A stretch of 49,228 nt of DNA, taken from an uncultured Pelagibacteraceae bacterium. Lineage in GTDB: Bacteria > Pseudomonadota > Alphaproteobacteria > Pelagibacterales > Pelagibacteraceae. This document shows, piece after piece, positions 42,717-49,228 of this stretch; within the stretch, counting starts at the first letter, position 1, and each line of letters begins with the position of its first letter. The position numbers and the translations under genes were made by a program. The notes beneath the pieces were generated by a model that saw only the letters and a list, made by a program, of their open reading frames with translations, searched no databases and had not been told where the DNA came from. The stretch covers positions 1 through 49,228 of the forward strand of contig CACHFM010000010.1 in the NCBI GenBank assembly GCA_902579105.1. The letters are read 5' to 3'.

Positions 42717-43365
42717 AAGTAGATATTTTCTTTCTGAATTTATTGGAAGTTGCTTTCTAGTAATGATCATAGTTGGATCAGGTTTAATGGCAGAAAACTT
42801 GACTAATGATATAGCTGTAATGCTAATTGCCAATACTATAGCAACTGGAGCTGGATTGTTTGTGCTAATAACTGTTTTTGCAGATGTTTCTGGAGCTCAT
42901 TTTAATCCATTTGTTAGTATAGCAATGACAATAACTGGAAAATTAAAAAAACGTCTTCTACCCTTTTATATTTCAGCTCAGATCCTTGGATGTTTATTAG
43001 GTGTGGCTTTAGCTAATTTCTTTTTTGAACATCAGATTTTTGAATTATCGACAAAATCAAGAGATGGTATCTATATTTTTGTATCAGAAATTATAGCAAC
43101 ATTAGGACTAATAATCATTATTTTTGGATCCATGAAGTCAGGTAAAATTACTGTAGCTGCATCTGTTGGGTTATATATTACAGCTGGTTATTGGTTTACT
43201 TCATCAACATCTTTTGCAAATCCTGCTGTAGCAATAGCAAGAACATTCACAGAGTCGTTTACTGGTATAAGTTATTTAAACACTCCTTTTTATATAGTTG
43301 CAGAATTAATTGGTATGTTAATTGCTGTTTATATCGCAAAAAAATTATTCTTAGAAAAAGATTGA
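42706..43365 (+). CDS. Aquaporin-family channel, probable arsenite exit pathway (AqpS-like)
   Basis: A 219-aa major intrinsic protein with six helices and two half-helix motifs. The first is NPF (67-69, in AHFNPFV) in place of NPA, and the second is NPA (172-174) followed by Val where water-selective aquaporins have Arg; an Arg occurs at 179. A wider selectivity filter is expected, in line with arsenite-conducting relatives such as AqpS in the Sinorhizobium ars operon, where it replaces ArsB. Direct coupling to arsC (11-nt overlap) supports the role. Transport of another small neutral solute cannot be excluded. Confidence 0.82.
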   Translation: MKNKSRYFLSEFIGSCFLVMIIVGSGLMAENLTNDIAVMLIANTIATGAGLFVLITVFADVSGAHFNPFVSIAMTITGKLKKRLLPFYISAQILGCLLGVALANFFFEHQIFELSTKSRDGIYIFVSEIIATLGLIIIIFGSMKSGKITVAASVGLYITAGYWFTSSTSFANPAVAIARTFTESFTGISYLNTPFYIVAELIGMLIAVYIAKKLFLEKD

Positions 43366-43859
43366 AAAATTTAAAACTAACAAACAATATTAAATTAATT
43401 AATAAAAAATTTAAAAAAAATGAATTTTATCATTTTTTAAAAACTTCAAACCTTTCAATCGTAATACCCAAAATTAAGAACAAGTATATTTTGGTTTCAC
43501 AAAAAAGAATTCCTATAAATCAAATTAATTTTGAGTTTCCATCTGGTATAATTGAAAAACATGAAACAGCTTTAATATCTGCTAAAAAAGAATTAATTGA
43601 AGAAACAGGATATAAATCAAGAAATAAATTGAGAAAAATTACTTCATTTTATTCTGAACCAGGTCGACTCACCACTAAAATTACTGGTTTTTTTTGTAAT
43701 AATCTTATTAAAATTTCAAAGCCTGAAAAAGGAATAAAAATCCACATAGTTTCAGATCATCAAATAATTAAATTAATTAAGAATGGTAAATTTAATAACG
43801 CCTCTCATATTGGTATGTTTTTGTTTTATAAAAAAAAATCACTAACGTATAAGTTGTAA
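43362..43859 (+). CDS. Nudix hydrolase
   Basis: A 165-aa Nudix-fold pyrophosphatase. The box reads G-x5-E-x7-K-E-L-x-E-E-T-G near 64-85, with Lys in place of the usual Arg. It resembles ADP-ribose pyrophosphatases, with a C-terminal SEPGRLTTKITGFF block. There is no ATG anywhere in the reading frame. I choose the TTG at 43362, which overlaps the end of the aquaporin gene (TTGA), as the most likely start; sequence upstream in this frame is aquaporin-coding. Substrate unknown. Confidence 0.78.
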   Translation: MKNLKLTNNIKLINKKFKKNEFYHFLKTSNLSIVIPKIKNKYILVSQKRIPINQINFEFPSGIIEKHETALISAKKELIEETGYKSRNKLRKITSFYSEPGRLTTKITGFFCNNLIKISKPEKGIKIHIVSDHQIIKLIKNGKFNNASHIGMFLFYKKKSLTYKL

Positions 43860-43875
43860 TAGATTAAATTAAATT

Positions 43876-45387
43876 TTAATTATTTGAGTAAATTACTCTC
43901 GGCTCTAAAAATAATTCTCGCGCAAGAGCTTTAAATCTTTTTGTAACTTGTTTAGAAATTATTTCTTGATGTTGTGCTGGAATTTTTAAAAATACAGAGT
44001 TACCTCTTTTATACAATTTAAATTCCTCTAAGAAGATAGTAGAAATAGATGTAAGTGAGTGAGCAAATCTTAAGGCTGCACCAACTTGTTTACTAGAAAA
44101 AATTTCATTATTATTTAAAAATGTCAAATATTCTATTTTAGGGTTGTATTTAATGCTGCAGTACCTCCAATAACATGAAAGAGCTATTTGAATTCTTTCT
44201 TTATGTGAAAGTCTCAATAAGGGAGTATTTAATGTTTCTTGAAAAACTAATTCTGCTTTTTGAAAAGCACCAAGTCCCCAATCCATATGACTTAAAACAC
44301 AAGCTAAATTAAGCAATTTTTCATCGAAATGTTCATTACCATCAAATACAGGTTTGATAAATTCATGATACTTTTTGTAAGTTAATCCCAAATCACCTCT
44401 TTTCTTAGAAATATATTCTAATGATTTTTCAAAAACTTGAGAGTTATCAATATTTTTAAAGTAATCTGTTGCAAGAGATCCCTCTCTAATACCGCTTATA
44501 GAGCATATTATGTTTTTTGGATTTGTTGCTCTCATGATCTCATCTAATATTATAGAGCTATATGGTAGATAGGGTGTTCTAGATTTAGATATATATTCAA
44601 CTGTTTTTAGTTTTGCTTTGTTGAACGATGCTATTTTTTCTACAAATGTCGATATAGTTTCATAATTTACTGAATACTGATGGATTATGTGGACAGGGTG
44701 TTTATTTTGAAAAAGATGAAGTTTAAATAAAGCTCTCCATGTTCCACCAACTAAATATAGGTTTTCAAATTTTTTTTTAGATAACCATTTCTCATCTCTC
44801 AAAAGTTTTTTTATATATTTGGAAAGGTTTCTCTTTTTTACAATTGGATTATTTATTAATCTTAAAACACCTAAGGGTAAAGATGTTTTATTAGTGATCA
44901 AACCATTTTCAACTCGAGCTAGTTCTAAACTACCTCCACCAAGATCGGCAACTAACCCATCTACATTATCAAATCCAATTTTAACACCTTCTGCTGAACA
45001 AATTGCTTCTTCCTCACCACTTAAGATTTCTATTTTTTTCTTAAAAAGATTTTCTACGTATTCAACAAATGGTTTTGCATCAGTTGCTTCTCTTAAAACA
45101 GCAGTTGCTATTATTTTTAAATTAACAATTTTAGAAACATTTAAAATCTCTGAAAATCTCTTCAATACTTTTTGAGCATAATCAACACCAGACTTATGAA
45201 GTTTTCTTGATTTATCTAAATTTTTACCAAGTTCACAAACAGCTTTTTCATTGAAAAATGGCACACGAGAAGAGCTAAAATCTTCATAAATTAGCATCCT
45301 AATAGAATTAGATCCTATATCAATAACTGCTAATTTAGCAGGTTTTAATTTTAAATTTTGTTTATTTTTAAAAACTTTAATTTCCAC
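43876..45387 (-). CDS. ppx: Exopolyphosphatase / guanosine pentaphosphate phosphatase family
   Basis: Removes terminal phosphates from polyphosphate (Ppx), or acts on pppGpp (GppA). The 503-aa sequence has the actin-like ATPase-fold motifs AVIDIGSNSIRMLIYED near 20-36, ATAVLREATDA near 91-101, EILSGEEEAICSAEGVKIG near 115-133 and VADLGGGSLELA near 141-152, then a C-terminal helical HD-like domain. It is directly downstream of ppk (11-nt overlap), so synthesis and breakdown of polyphosphate are linked in one operon; this favours Ppx over GppA. Confidence 0.92.
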   Translation of the reverse strand: MEIKVFKNKQNLKLKPAKLAVIDIGSNSIRMLIYEDFSSSRVPFFNEKAVCELGKNLDKSRKLHKSGVDYAQKVLKRFSEILNVSKIVNLKIIATAVLREATDAKPFVEYVENLFKKKIEILSGEEEAICSAEGVKIGFDNVDGLVADLGGGSLELARVENGLITNKTSLPLGVLRLINNPIVKKRNLSKYIKKLLRDEKWLSKKKFENLYLVGGTWRALFKLHLFQNKHPVHIIHQYSVNYETISTFVEKIASFNKAKLKTVEYISKSRTPYLPYSSIILDEIMRATNPKNIICSISGIREGSLATDYFKNIDNSQVFEKSLEYISKKRGDLGLTYKKYHEFIKPVFDGNEHFDEKLLNLACVLSHMDWGLGAFQKAELVFQETLNTPLLRLSHKERIQIALSCYWRYCSIKYNPKIEYLTFLNNNEIFSSKQVGAALRFAHSLTSISTIFLEEFKLYKRGNSVFLKIPAQHQEIISKQVTKRFKALARELFLEPRVIYSNN

Positions 45388-47527
45388 TTTTAATTAATCT
45401 TAAGTTTAATTTTTTCGGTTTCATTTTTAATTTAGCTTTACCTCTTCCAGATAAACTAGGATTATTCATAAAATAATCATGGGCTGAAAAAGAATCATTT
45501 TCACTATATTTTATTTTTTTATAATTTCCACTAGCATCGAGTTCCCAACTTTGTTTTTTATCTAAATAATTAGCTAACATAATTTGATCAAGAACTTGTT
45601 CATGGACTGTTTGGTTTTCAATTGGAACTAGAAGTTCAACTCTTCGATTTAAATTTCTTGGCATTAAATCTGCTGATGAAATAAAAACTTTTGCATCTCT
45701 ACTAGGCATTGTTTTTCCATTTGAAAAACAATAAATTCTTGAGTGTTCCAAAAATCTTCCAATCATGCTTTTAACTATTATATTTTCAGATTTATCTTTA
45801 ACTCCAGGTCTTAAACAACAAACACCTCTTACAAATAAAAATATCTTTACTCCAGCATTTGAAGCTTCGTAAAATTTATCAATTATCGCTGGATCTACTA
45901 AGGAATTCATTTTGGCCCATATTTCACCTTTTTTACCTTTTTTGACATTTGCTATCTCGTTAGCAATACATTTGTTCAAAGTTTCCCTAAGATTAATTGG
46001 TGATATAGATATTTTACTAAGATTTCGTGGTTTTGAATAACCAGTTACATAATTAAAAAATTTTTCTACATCAGTTGCTATTTTTTTATCAGAGCTAAAT
46101 AAAGATAAGTCAGTATAAATTTTTGCATTAACTGGGTGATAATTGCCAGTTCCCAGATGTATATAAGTTTGAATTTTTCCCGGCTCTTTTCTTAATATTA
46201 AAGATGATTTTGCATGTGTTTTATATTTTGCAAAACCATAAACTATTTGAATTCCTGCCTTTTCTAAGCTTCTTGAAAGTTGAATGTTTGCTTCTTCATC
46301 AAATCTTGCTTTGATCTCTATTAAAGCGGTTACTGTCTTTCCATTTTCAGCTGCTGTTATTAAGGCTTTAACAATTGGAGAGTCTAACGTTGTTCTGTAT
46401 AGAGTTTGTTTAATTGCTATAACTTTTTTATCATATGCAGCTTGATTTAAAAACTCAACGACAGCATCAAATGTTTCAAAAGGGTGATGAACTATTAAAT
46501 CCTTTTTTTTTATAGTATCAAAAAAATTATTATTAAATTCCTTTAATCTCTCAACCTCTCTGGGATTAAAATTTTTAAATCTTAATTTAGAATTTTTAAT
46601 TTTACAAACTTGGTCGATATCTTGAATTCCAACAATGCCTTCAATTTCATAGATGTATTCAGATTTTACATTTAACTTATTGGTTATAAACTTAATTAAG
46701 TCATTATTACTATTTTTTAAAATTTCTAAACGTACGATGTCACCTGTTCTTCTTCTTTTTAAAGCCAATTCAAAAGATCTTACTAAATCTTCGGCCTCCT
46801 CTTGAATTTCTACATCACTATCTCTTATAACTCTAAATAACATTTTTTTATCTAAATCATGATCAGGAAATATTTCAGAAGCAAAAAAACTTATAACATC
46901 ATCAATAATTAAAAATTTTTTAAAACTTTTATTTCCATCTATTTCAATAAATCTTGATAAAGCTTTTGGAATTACTATTATTGCATTTAAAACTCTTTTT
47001 TTATTTTTCTTATTTAATCTCATAACTAATGCTCTTCCTTGATTTGCAATAAATGGAAAGGGATGAGCTGGGTCTATTGCCGATGGTGTTAGCAGAGGGT
47101 AAATTTCTTCATTAAAAATTTTAAATAATCTTTTTTGATCCGATTTACTTAAATTTTCAGGTTTAACTATACTTATATTTGCTTTTTTTAATTGAAGAAT
47201 TAAATCTCTATATATTTTATTTTGTTTATTAAGAAGATTATTTGTTTCCAAAATAACTTCACTCATTTGTTCATCAGGAGTAAGACCATCAGAGCTAAGA
47301 GAATCTACCTCTTGCTTGATTTGACTATATAAACCCGCGACACGTACCATAAAGAATTCATCTAAATTTGATCCAGCTATAGATAAAAATTTAATTCTTT
47401 CATAAAGTGGGTTTTCAATATTTTGGGCTTCTAGAAGAACTCTGTCGTTGAATTTGAGCCAAGACAATTCTCTATTTATGTATTTAGATCTAAGTATTTC
47501 TTTATCTTGTTTTTTTAATGCAGTCAT
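45377..47527 (-). CDS. ppk1: Polyphosphate kinase 1
   Basis: Makes polyphosphate from ATP, reversibly, at the inner membrane. From the ATG at 47527 (MTALKKQDKEIL) it is 716 aa, a normal length. A TTG 21 nt upstream is possible but would run into the divergent gene. Features include RELSWLKFNDRVLLEA near 17-32, AIDPAHPFPFI near 150, KARFDEEANIQLSRSLEKAG near 395-415, YKTHAKSSLILRKE with the phosphorylated His near 428, and the GTGNYHPVNAKIYTDL segment. The start codon is only 13 bp from the divergent phosphatase start. Confidence 0.96.
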   Translation of the reverse strand: MTALKKQDKEILRSKYINRELSWLKFNDRVLLEAQNIENPLYERIKFLSIAGSNLDEFFMVRVAGLYSQIKQEVDSLSSDGLTPDEQMSEVILETNNLLNKQNKIYRDLILQLKKANISIVKPENLSKSDQKRLFKIFNEEIYPLLTPSAIDPAHPFPFIANQGRALVMRLNKKNKKRVLNAIIVIPKALSRFIEIDGNKSFKKFLIIDDVISFFASEIFPDHDLDKKMLFRVIRDSDVEIQEEAEDLVRSFELALKRRRTGDIVRLEILKNSNNDLIKFITNKLNVKSEYIYEIEGIVGIQDIDQVCKIKNSKLRFKNFNPREVERLKEFNNNFFDTIKKKDLIVHHPFETFDAVVEFLNQAAYDKKVIAIKQTLYRTTLDSPIVKALITAAENGKTVTALIEIKARFDEEANIQLSRSLEKAGIQIVYGFAKYKTHAKSSLILRKEPGKIQTYIHLGTGNYHPVNAKIYTDLSLFSSDKKIATDVEKFFNYVTGYSKPRNLSKISISPINLRETLNKCIANEIANVKKGKKGEIWAKMNSLVDPAIIDKFYEASNAGVKIFLFVRGVCCLRPGVKDKSENIIVKSMIGRFLEHSRIYCFSNGKTMPSRDAKVFISSADLMPRNLNRRVELLVPIENQTVHEQVLDQIMLANYLDKKQSWELDASGNYKKIKYSENDSFSAHDYFMNNPSLSGRGKAKLKMKPKKLNLRLIKSGN

Positions 47528-47540
47528 ATATTTAAACTTT

Positions 47541-48065
47541 ATGCTCAAATTATACGTTATGCGTCATGCAAAATCTAGCTGGGACCATCCAAATCTTGAG
47601 GATCATGAAAGACCTTTAAGTAAGCGTGGCAAGAAAAATGCAAAAAAGATTTGTGAATTTTTTGTTAAAAAAAAATATAAGTTTGATTACATATTACTTT
47701 CATCATCAAAAAGAACAAAGAAAACGTTAAAAATTTTATTAAAAAAAATAGAAAAACCAAAAAAAATTATTTCTTCAAAAAAATTATACCTATCAAGTGA
47801 AGATAAAATTATAGATATAATAAAAAAAACACCTAAAAAATTTAAATCTGTGCTTTTAATTAACCACGAGCCTGCTGTTAGAAATCTAGTACGATCACTG
47901 ACAAAAAATCATAACAACAATCATTTTAAGTTATTAAACTATAAATTTCCAACATCAGCTTTTGCAAAAATTTATTTTGATTTTAATGAATGGAATAAAT
48001 TAGATGGAAGTGGTTTAATTAAGGAATTTATGAGACCTAAAGACCTTCAAGATTCTAATGAATAA
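47541..48065 (+). CDS. SixA-like histidine phosphatase
   Basis: A 174-aa phosphoglycerate-mutase-fold phosphatase. The ATG at 47541 gives MLKLYVMRHAKSSWDHP, with the catalytic RHAK motif (H9), then RPLSKRGKKNAKKI, SSSKRTKKT, and NHEPAVRNL with the second catalytic His. It resembles SixA, which dephosphorylates histidine-phosphotransfer domains, but the substrate here is unknown. Earlier in-frame ATGs lie inside the divergent ppk gene and give no family-like sequence. The 3' end overlaps phoB by 19 nt. Confidence 0.85.
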   Translation: MLKLYVMRHAKSSWDHPNLEDHERPLSKRGKKNAKKICEFFVKKKYKFDYILLSSSKRTKKTLKILLKKIEKPKKIISSKKLYLSSEDKIIDIIKKTPKKFKSVLLINHEPAVRNLVRSLTKNHNNNHFKLLNYKFPTSAFAKIYFDFNEWNKLDGSGLIKEFMRPKDLQDSNE

Positions 48066-48730
48066 CCTGCTGATCTTACAGTTCTAATTAATGGTTTGGT
48101 TTTATCTATATTAATAGCTTGTCTTAATCTTCTAATATGTACATCGACTGTTCTAGACTCTACATAAATATTTTCACCCCAAACATTGTTTAATAGTTGT
48201 TCTCGTGAATATACTCTTTTTGGATTTTTGATAAAAAAATCTAATAATTTAAATTCTGTAGGACCTAAATTTATTTCAACATTATTTCTATAAACTCTTT
48301 TTGTTATTCTATCTATTTTTAGATCTGTAAACTCAACAACATCTGCAGATGATTGTGGTTTTGATCTTCTAAGTAGTGATTTAATTCTTGCATTAAGTTC
48401 TTTTTGACTAAATGGCTTTGTTACATAATCATCTGCACCTGTATCAAAAGCTCTTAATTTGTCCTCTTCCTCACCTTTTGCTGTCAACATTATTACAGGT
48501 ATGTCGTTATACTTTTTGTCTTTTTTTAAATTCTTACATATTTCAACACCTGACAAATCTGGCAACATCCAATCCATTAATATTAAGTCAGGATGCTTAT
48601 CTTTAATTTGTTTAAGTGCATCTTCACCATTTTCGGAATAGCTTACTTTGTGACCTTCTTTTTCAAGATTATATTTTAGCAGCGTTACTATTGAAGTTTC
48701 ATCTTCAGCAATAAACACGTGAGCAGACAT
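48047..48730 (-). CDS. phoB: Phosphate regulon response regulator PhoB
   Basis: Activates phosphate-starvation genes when phosphorylated. At 227 aa, the receiver domain has ED at 9-10, phospho-acceptor D53 in LILMDWMLPDLSG, the conserved Thr/Ala in VIMLTAKGEEEDK and Lys in YVTKPFSQKEL near 104. The C-terminal OmpR-type winged helix has GPTEFKLLDFFIKNPKRVYSREQLLNNVWG and VDVHIRRLRQAI (recognition helix). It follows phoU by 3 nt, which supports PhoB over other OmpR-family regulators. No phoR is visible in the window. Confidence 0.93.
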   Translation of the reverse strand: MSAHVFIAEDETSIVTLLKYNLEKEGHKVSYSENGEDALKQIKDKHPDLILMDWMLPDLSGVEICKNLKKDKKYNDIPVIMLTAKGEEEDKLRAFDTGADDYVTKPFSQKELNARIKSLLRRSKPQSSADVVEFTDLKIDRITKRVYRNNVEINLGPTEFKLLDFFIKNPKRVYSREQLLNNVWGENIYVESRTVDVHIRRLRQAINIDKTKPLIRTVRSAGYSLES

Positions 48731-48733
48731 TTA

Positions 48734-49228
48734 TTACTTTTCTCCTGTTACTATTGGCTCTGTTCCTTTTGGACGATCTCCTTCTAAATACTCTCCTGTA
48801 ACTAAATAATATACCTGCTCTGCAACGTTTGTTGTGTGATCACCGATACGTTCAATATTTTTAGTAACAAATAATAAATGAGTACCATCATCTAGATTTT
48901 TTTCGTCTTCCTTCAAATATTTTATTACTTCTTGCATACATAAATTTGTTAAATCATCTATTTGTTCATCACCTTCCCAGACATTTATAGCCATAGCAGA
49001 TGACCTATCTAAATATGCATCCAAAATAGATTTGAGTTGTTTTTGAACATTAGAAGAAACTCTTACCAAAGCTTCGGTCAAATTTTTTGGTAAATTTTCA
49101 TTTAATAATAATGTTCTTTTTGAAATATTCTTTGCCAAATCACCTATTCGTTCTAAATCAGATGAAATTTTCAATGCGGTTACAGTTTCTCTTAAATCTA
49201 TTGCCATTGGTTGTCTTAAAGCAATTAG
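48734..49228 (-). CDS. phoU: Phosphate transport regulator PhoU (5' end outside window)
   Basis: A helical-bundle regulator that links the Pst transporter to the PhoR/PhoB system. The reading frame stays open to the window edge and continues upstream of the internal Met (LIALRQPMAIDLRETV), so the N-terminal part is cut off. Two PhoU signature regions are visible: DLRETVTALKISSDLERIGDLAKNISKR, and TKNIERIGDHTTNVAEQVYYLVTG near the C-terminus. pst genes probably lie just beyond the right edge. Confidence 0.93.
   Translation of the reverse strand, partial: LIALRQPMAIDLRETVTALKISSDLERIGDLAKNISKRTLLLNENLPKNLTEALVRVSSNVQKQLKSILDAYLDRSSAMAINVWEGDEQIDDLTNLCMQEVIKYLKEDEKNLDDGTHLLFVTKNIERIGDHTTNVAEQVYYLVTGEYLEGDRPKGTEPIVTGEK

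Noticed and set aside
42459..42833. Antisense reading frame of 124 codons opposite arsC and the aquaporin gene
   Set aside because: Composition is Tyr/Ile/Cys-rich with no recognisable domain, and it spans the junction of two well-supported genes on the other strand.
43191..43361. Long N-terminal extension of the Nudix frame
   Set aside because: This part is out-of-frame aquaporin coding sequence, Cys/Tyr-rich and unlike any Nudix N-terminus.
43860..43875. Intrinsic terminator between the Nudix gene and ppx
   Set aside because: The 16-bp gap is AT-only with weak self-complementarity. No stem of useful stability can be drawn.
44819..45175. Antisense reading frame of 118 codons opposite ppx
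   Set aside because: It mirrors the conserved Ppx core on the other strand, and has no family resemblance or ribosome-binding site.
47448..47540. N-terminal extension of the SixA-like gene
   Set aside because: It runs antisense through the 5' end of ppk. Family similarity starts at MLKLYVMRHAK, encoded from 47541.

Overview
The window is a stretch of chromosome from a very AT-rich, streamlined alphaproteobacterium, most likely of the SAR11 clade (Pelagibacterales). The inference rests on the base composition (mostly A and T, long poly-A/T tracts in coding sequence), extremely short or absent spacers, and gene orders typical of Alphaproteobacteria (ssb-gyrA-coaD-ppi-tgt, dgt-argS-nagZ-scpAB-tatABC-serS-yajC-secDF, mltB-rlpA-dacC-tmk-holB-metG-tatD). 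I see no phage, insertion sequence, CRISPR array or rRNA. There are about 58 protein genes and three tRNA genes, and no gene-free stretch longer than about 120 bases.

Layout. 1-2357: a leftward unit of tRNA-Pro, an NDUFS4-like complex I subunit, an SbmA/BacA-type transporter and glpX. 2452-4659: rightward zinc-ribbon membrane protein, nhaA and an exported glutathione peroxidase. 4654-13007: a leftward unit in which rarD, mltB, a degenerate rlpA, dacC, tmk, holB, metG and tatD overlap at every junction, followed by a metallo-hydrolase. 13090-17152: tRNA-Ser, sdhE, recG, a DUF502 protein, an M48 metalloprotease and tRNA-Lys. 17237-22443: leftward ssb-gyrA-coaD-ppi-tgt, divergent from uvrA. 22532-26042: uvrA and a PuuD-like membrane protein. 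26051-36838: a long leftward run from dgt through argS, nagZ, scpAB, tatABC and serS to yajC-secDF. 36889-37982: erpA and xthA. 37974-41981: a zinc-uptake locus, with znuCB, a Fur-family (Zur-like) regulator and an Ldh2-type dehydrogenase leftward and znuA rightward, sharing a 72-bp promoter region that holds two Zur-box-like palindromes. 42064-49228: a phosphate/arsenate/polyphosphate neighbourhood with a small 3-helix membrane protein, thioredoxin-type arsenate reductase, arsenite-channel-like aquaporin, Nudix hydrolase, ppx, ppk, a SixA-like phosphatase, phoB and a truncated phoU.

How the genes work together. Most are housekeeping: translation (metG, serS, argS, three tRNAs), DNA replication, repair and segregation (gyrA, ssb, holB, tmk, recG, uvrA, xthA, dgt, scpAB), protein export (secDF-yajC, tatABC) and cell-wall turnover (mltB, rlpA-like, dacC, nagZ). 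The regulated parts are the zinc locus and the arsenate/phosphate end. In the latter, arsenate entering by phosphate transport could be reduced by ArsC and released as arsenite through the aquaporin, while PhoB/PhoU and polyphosphate enzymes manage phosphate.

The points most worth a second look are the Tgt with two of four zinc ligands replaced and no adjacent queA, the cyclophilin with an internal ribosome-binding site and start just after its signal peptide, the tandem Zur-like boxes, the structured region before the arsenate genes (Pho-box-like repeat and a possible ribosome-binding-site hairpin), the SemiSWEET-like small protein in that operon, and the complex I gene that starts 6 nt after a tRNA CCA end. 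I did not find an unmistakable new multi-gene system.
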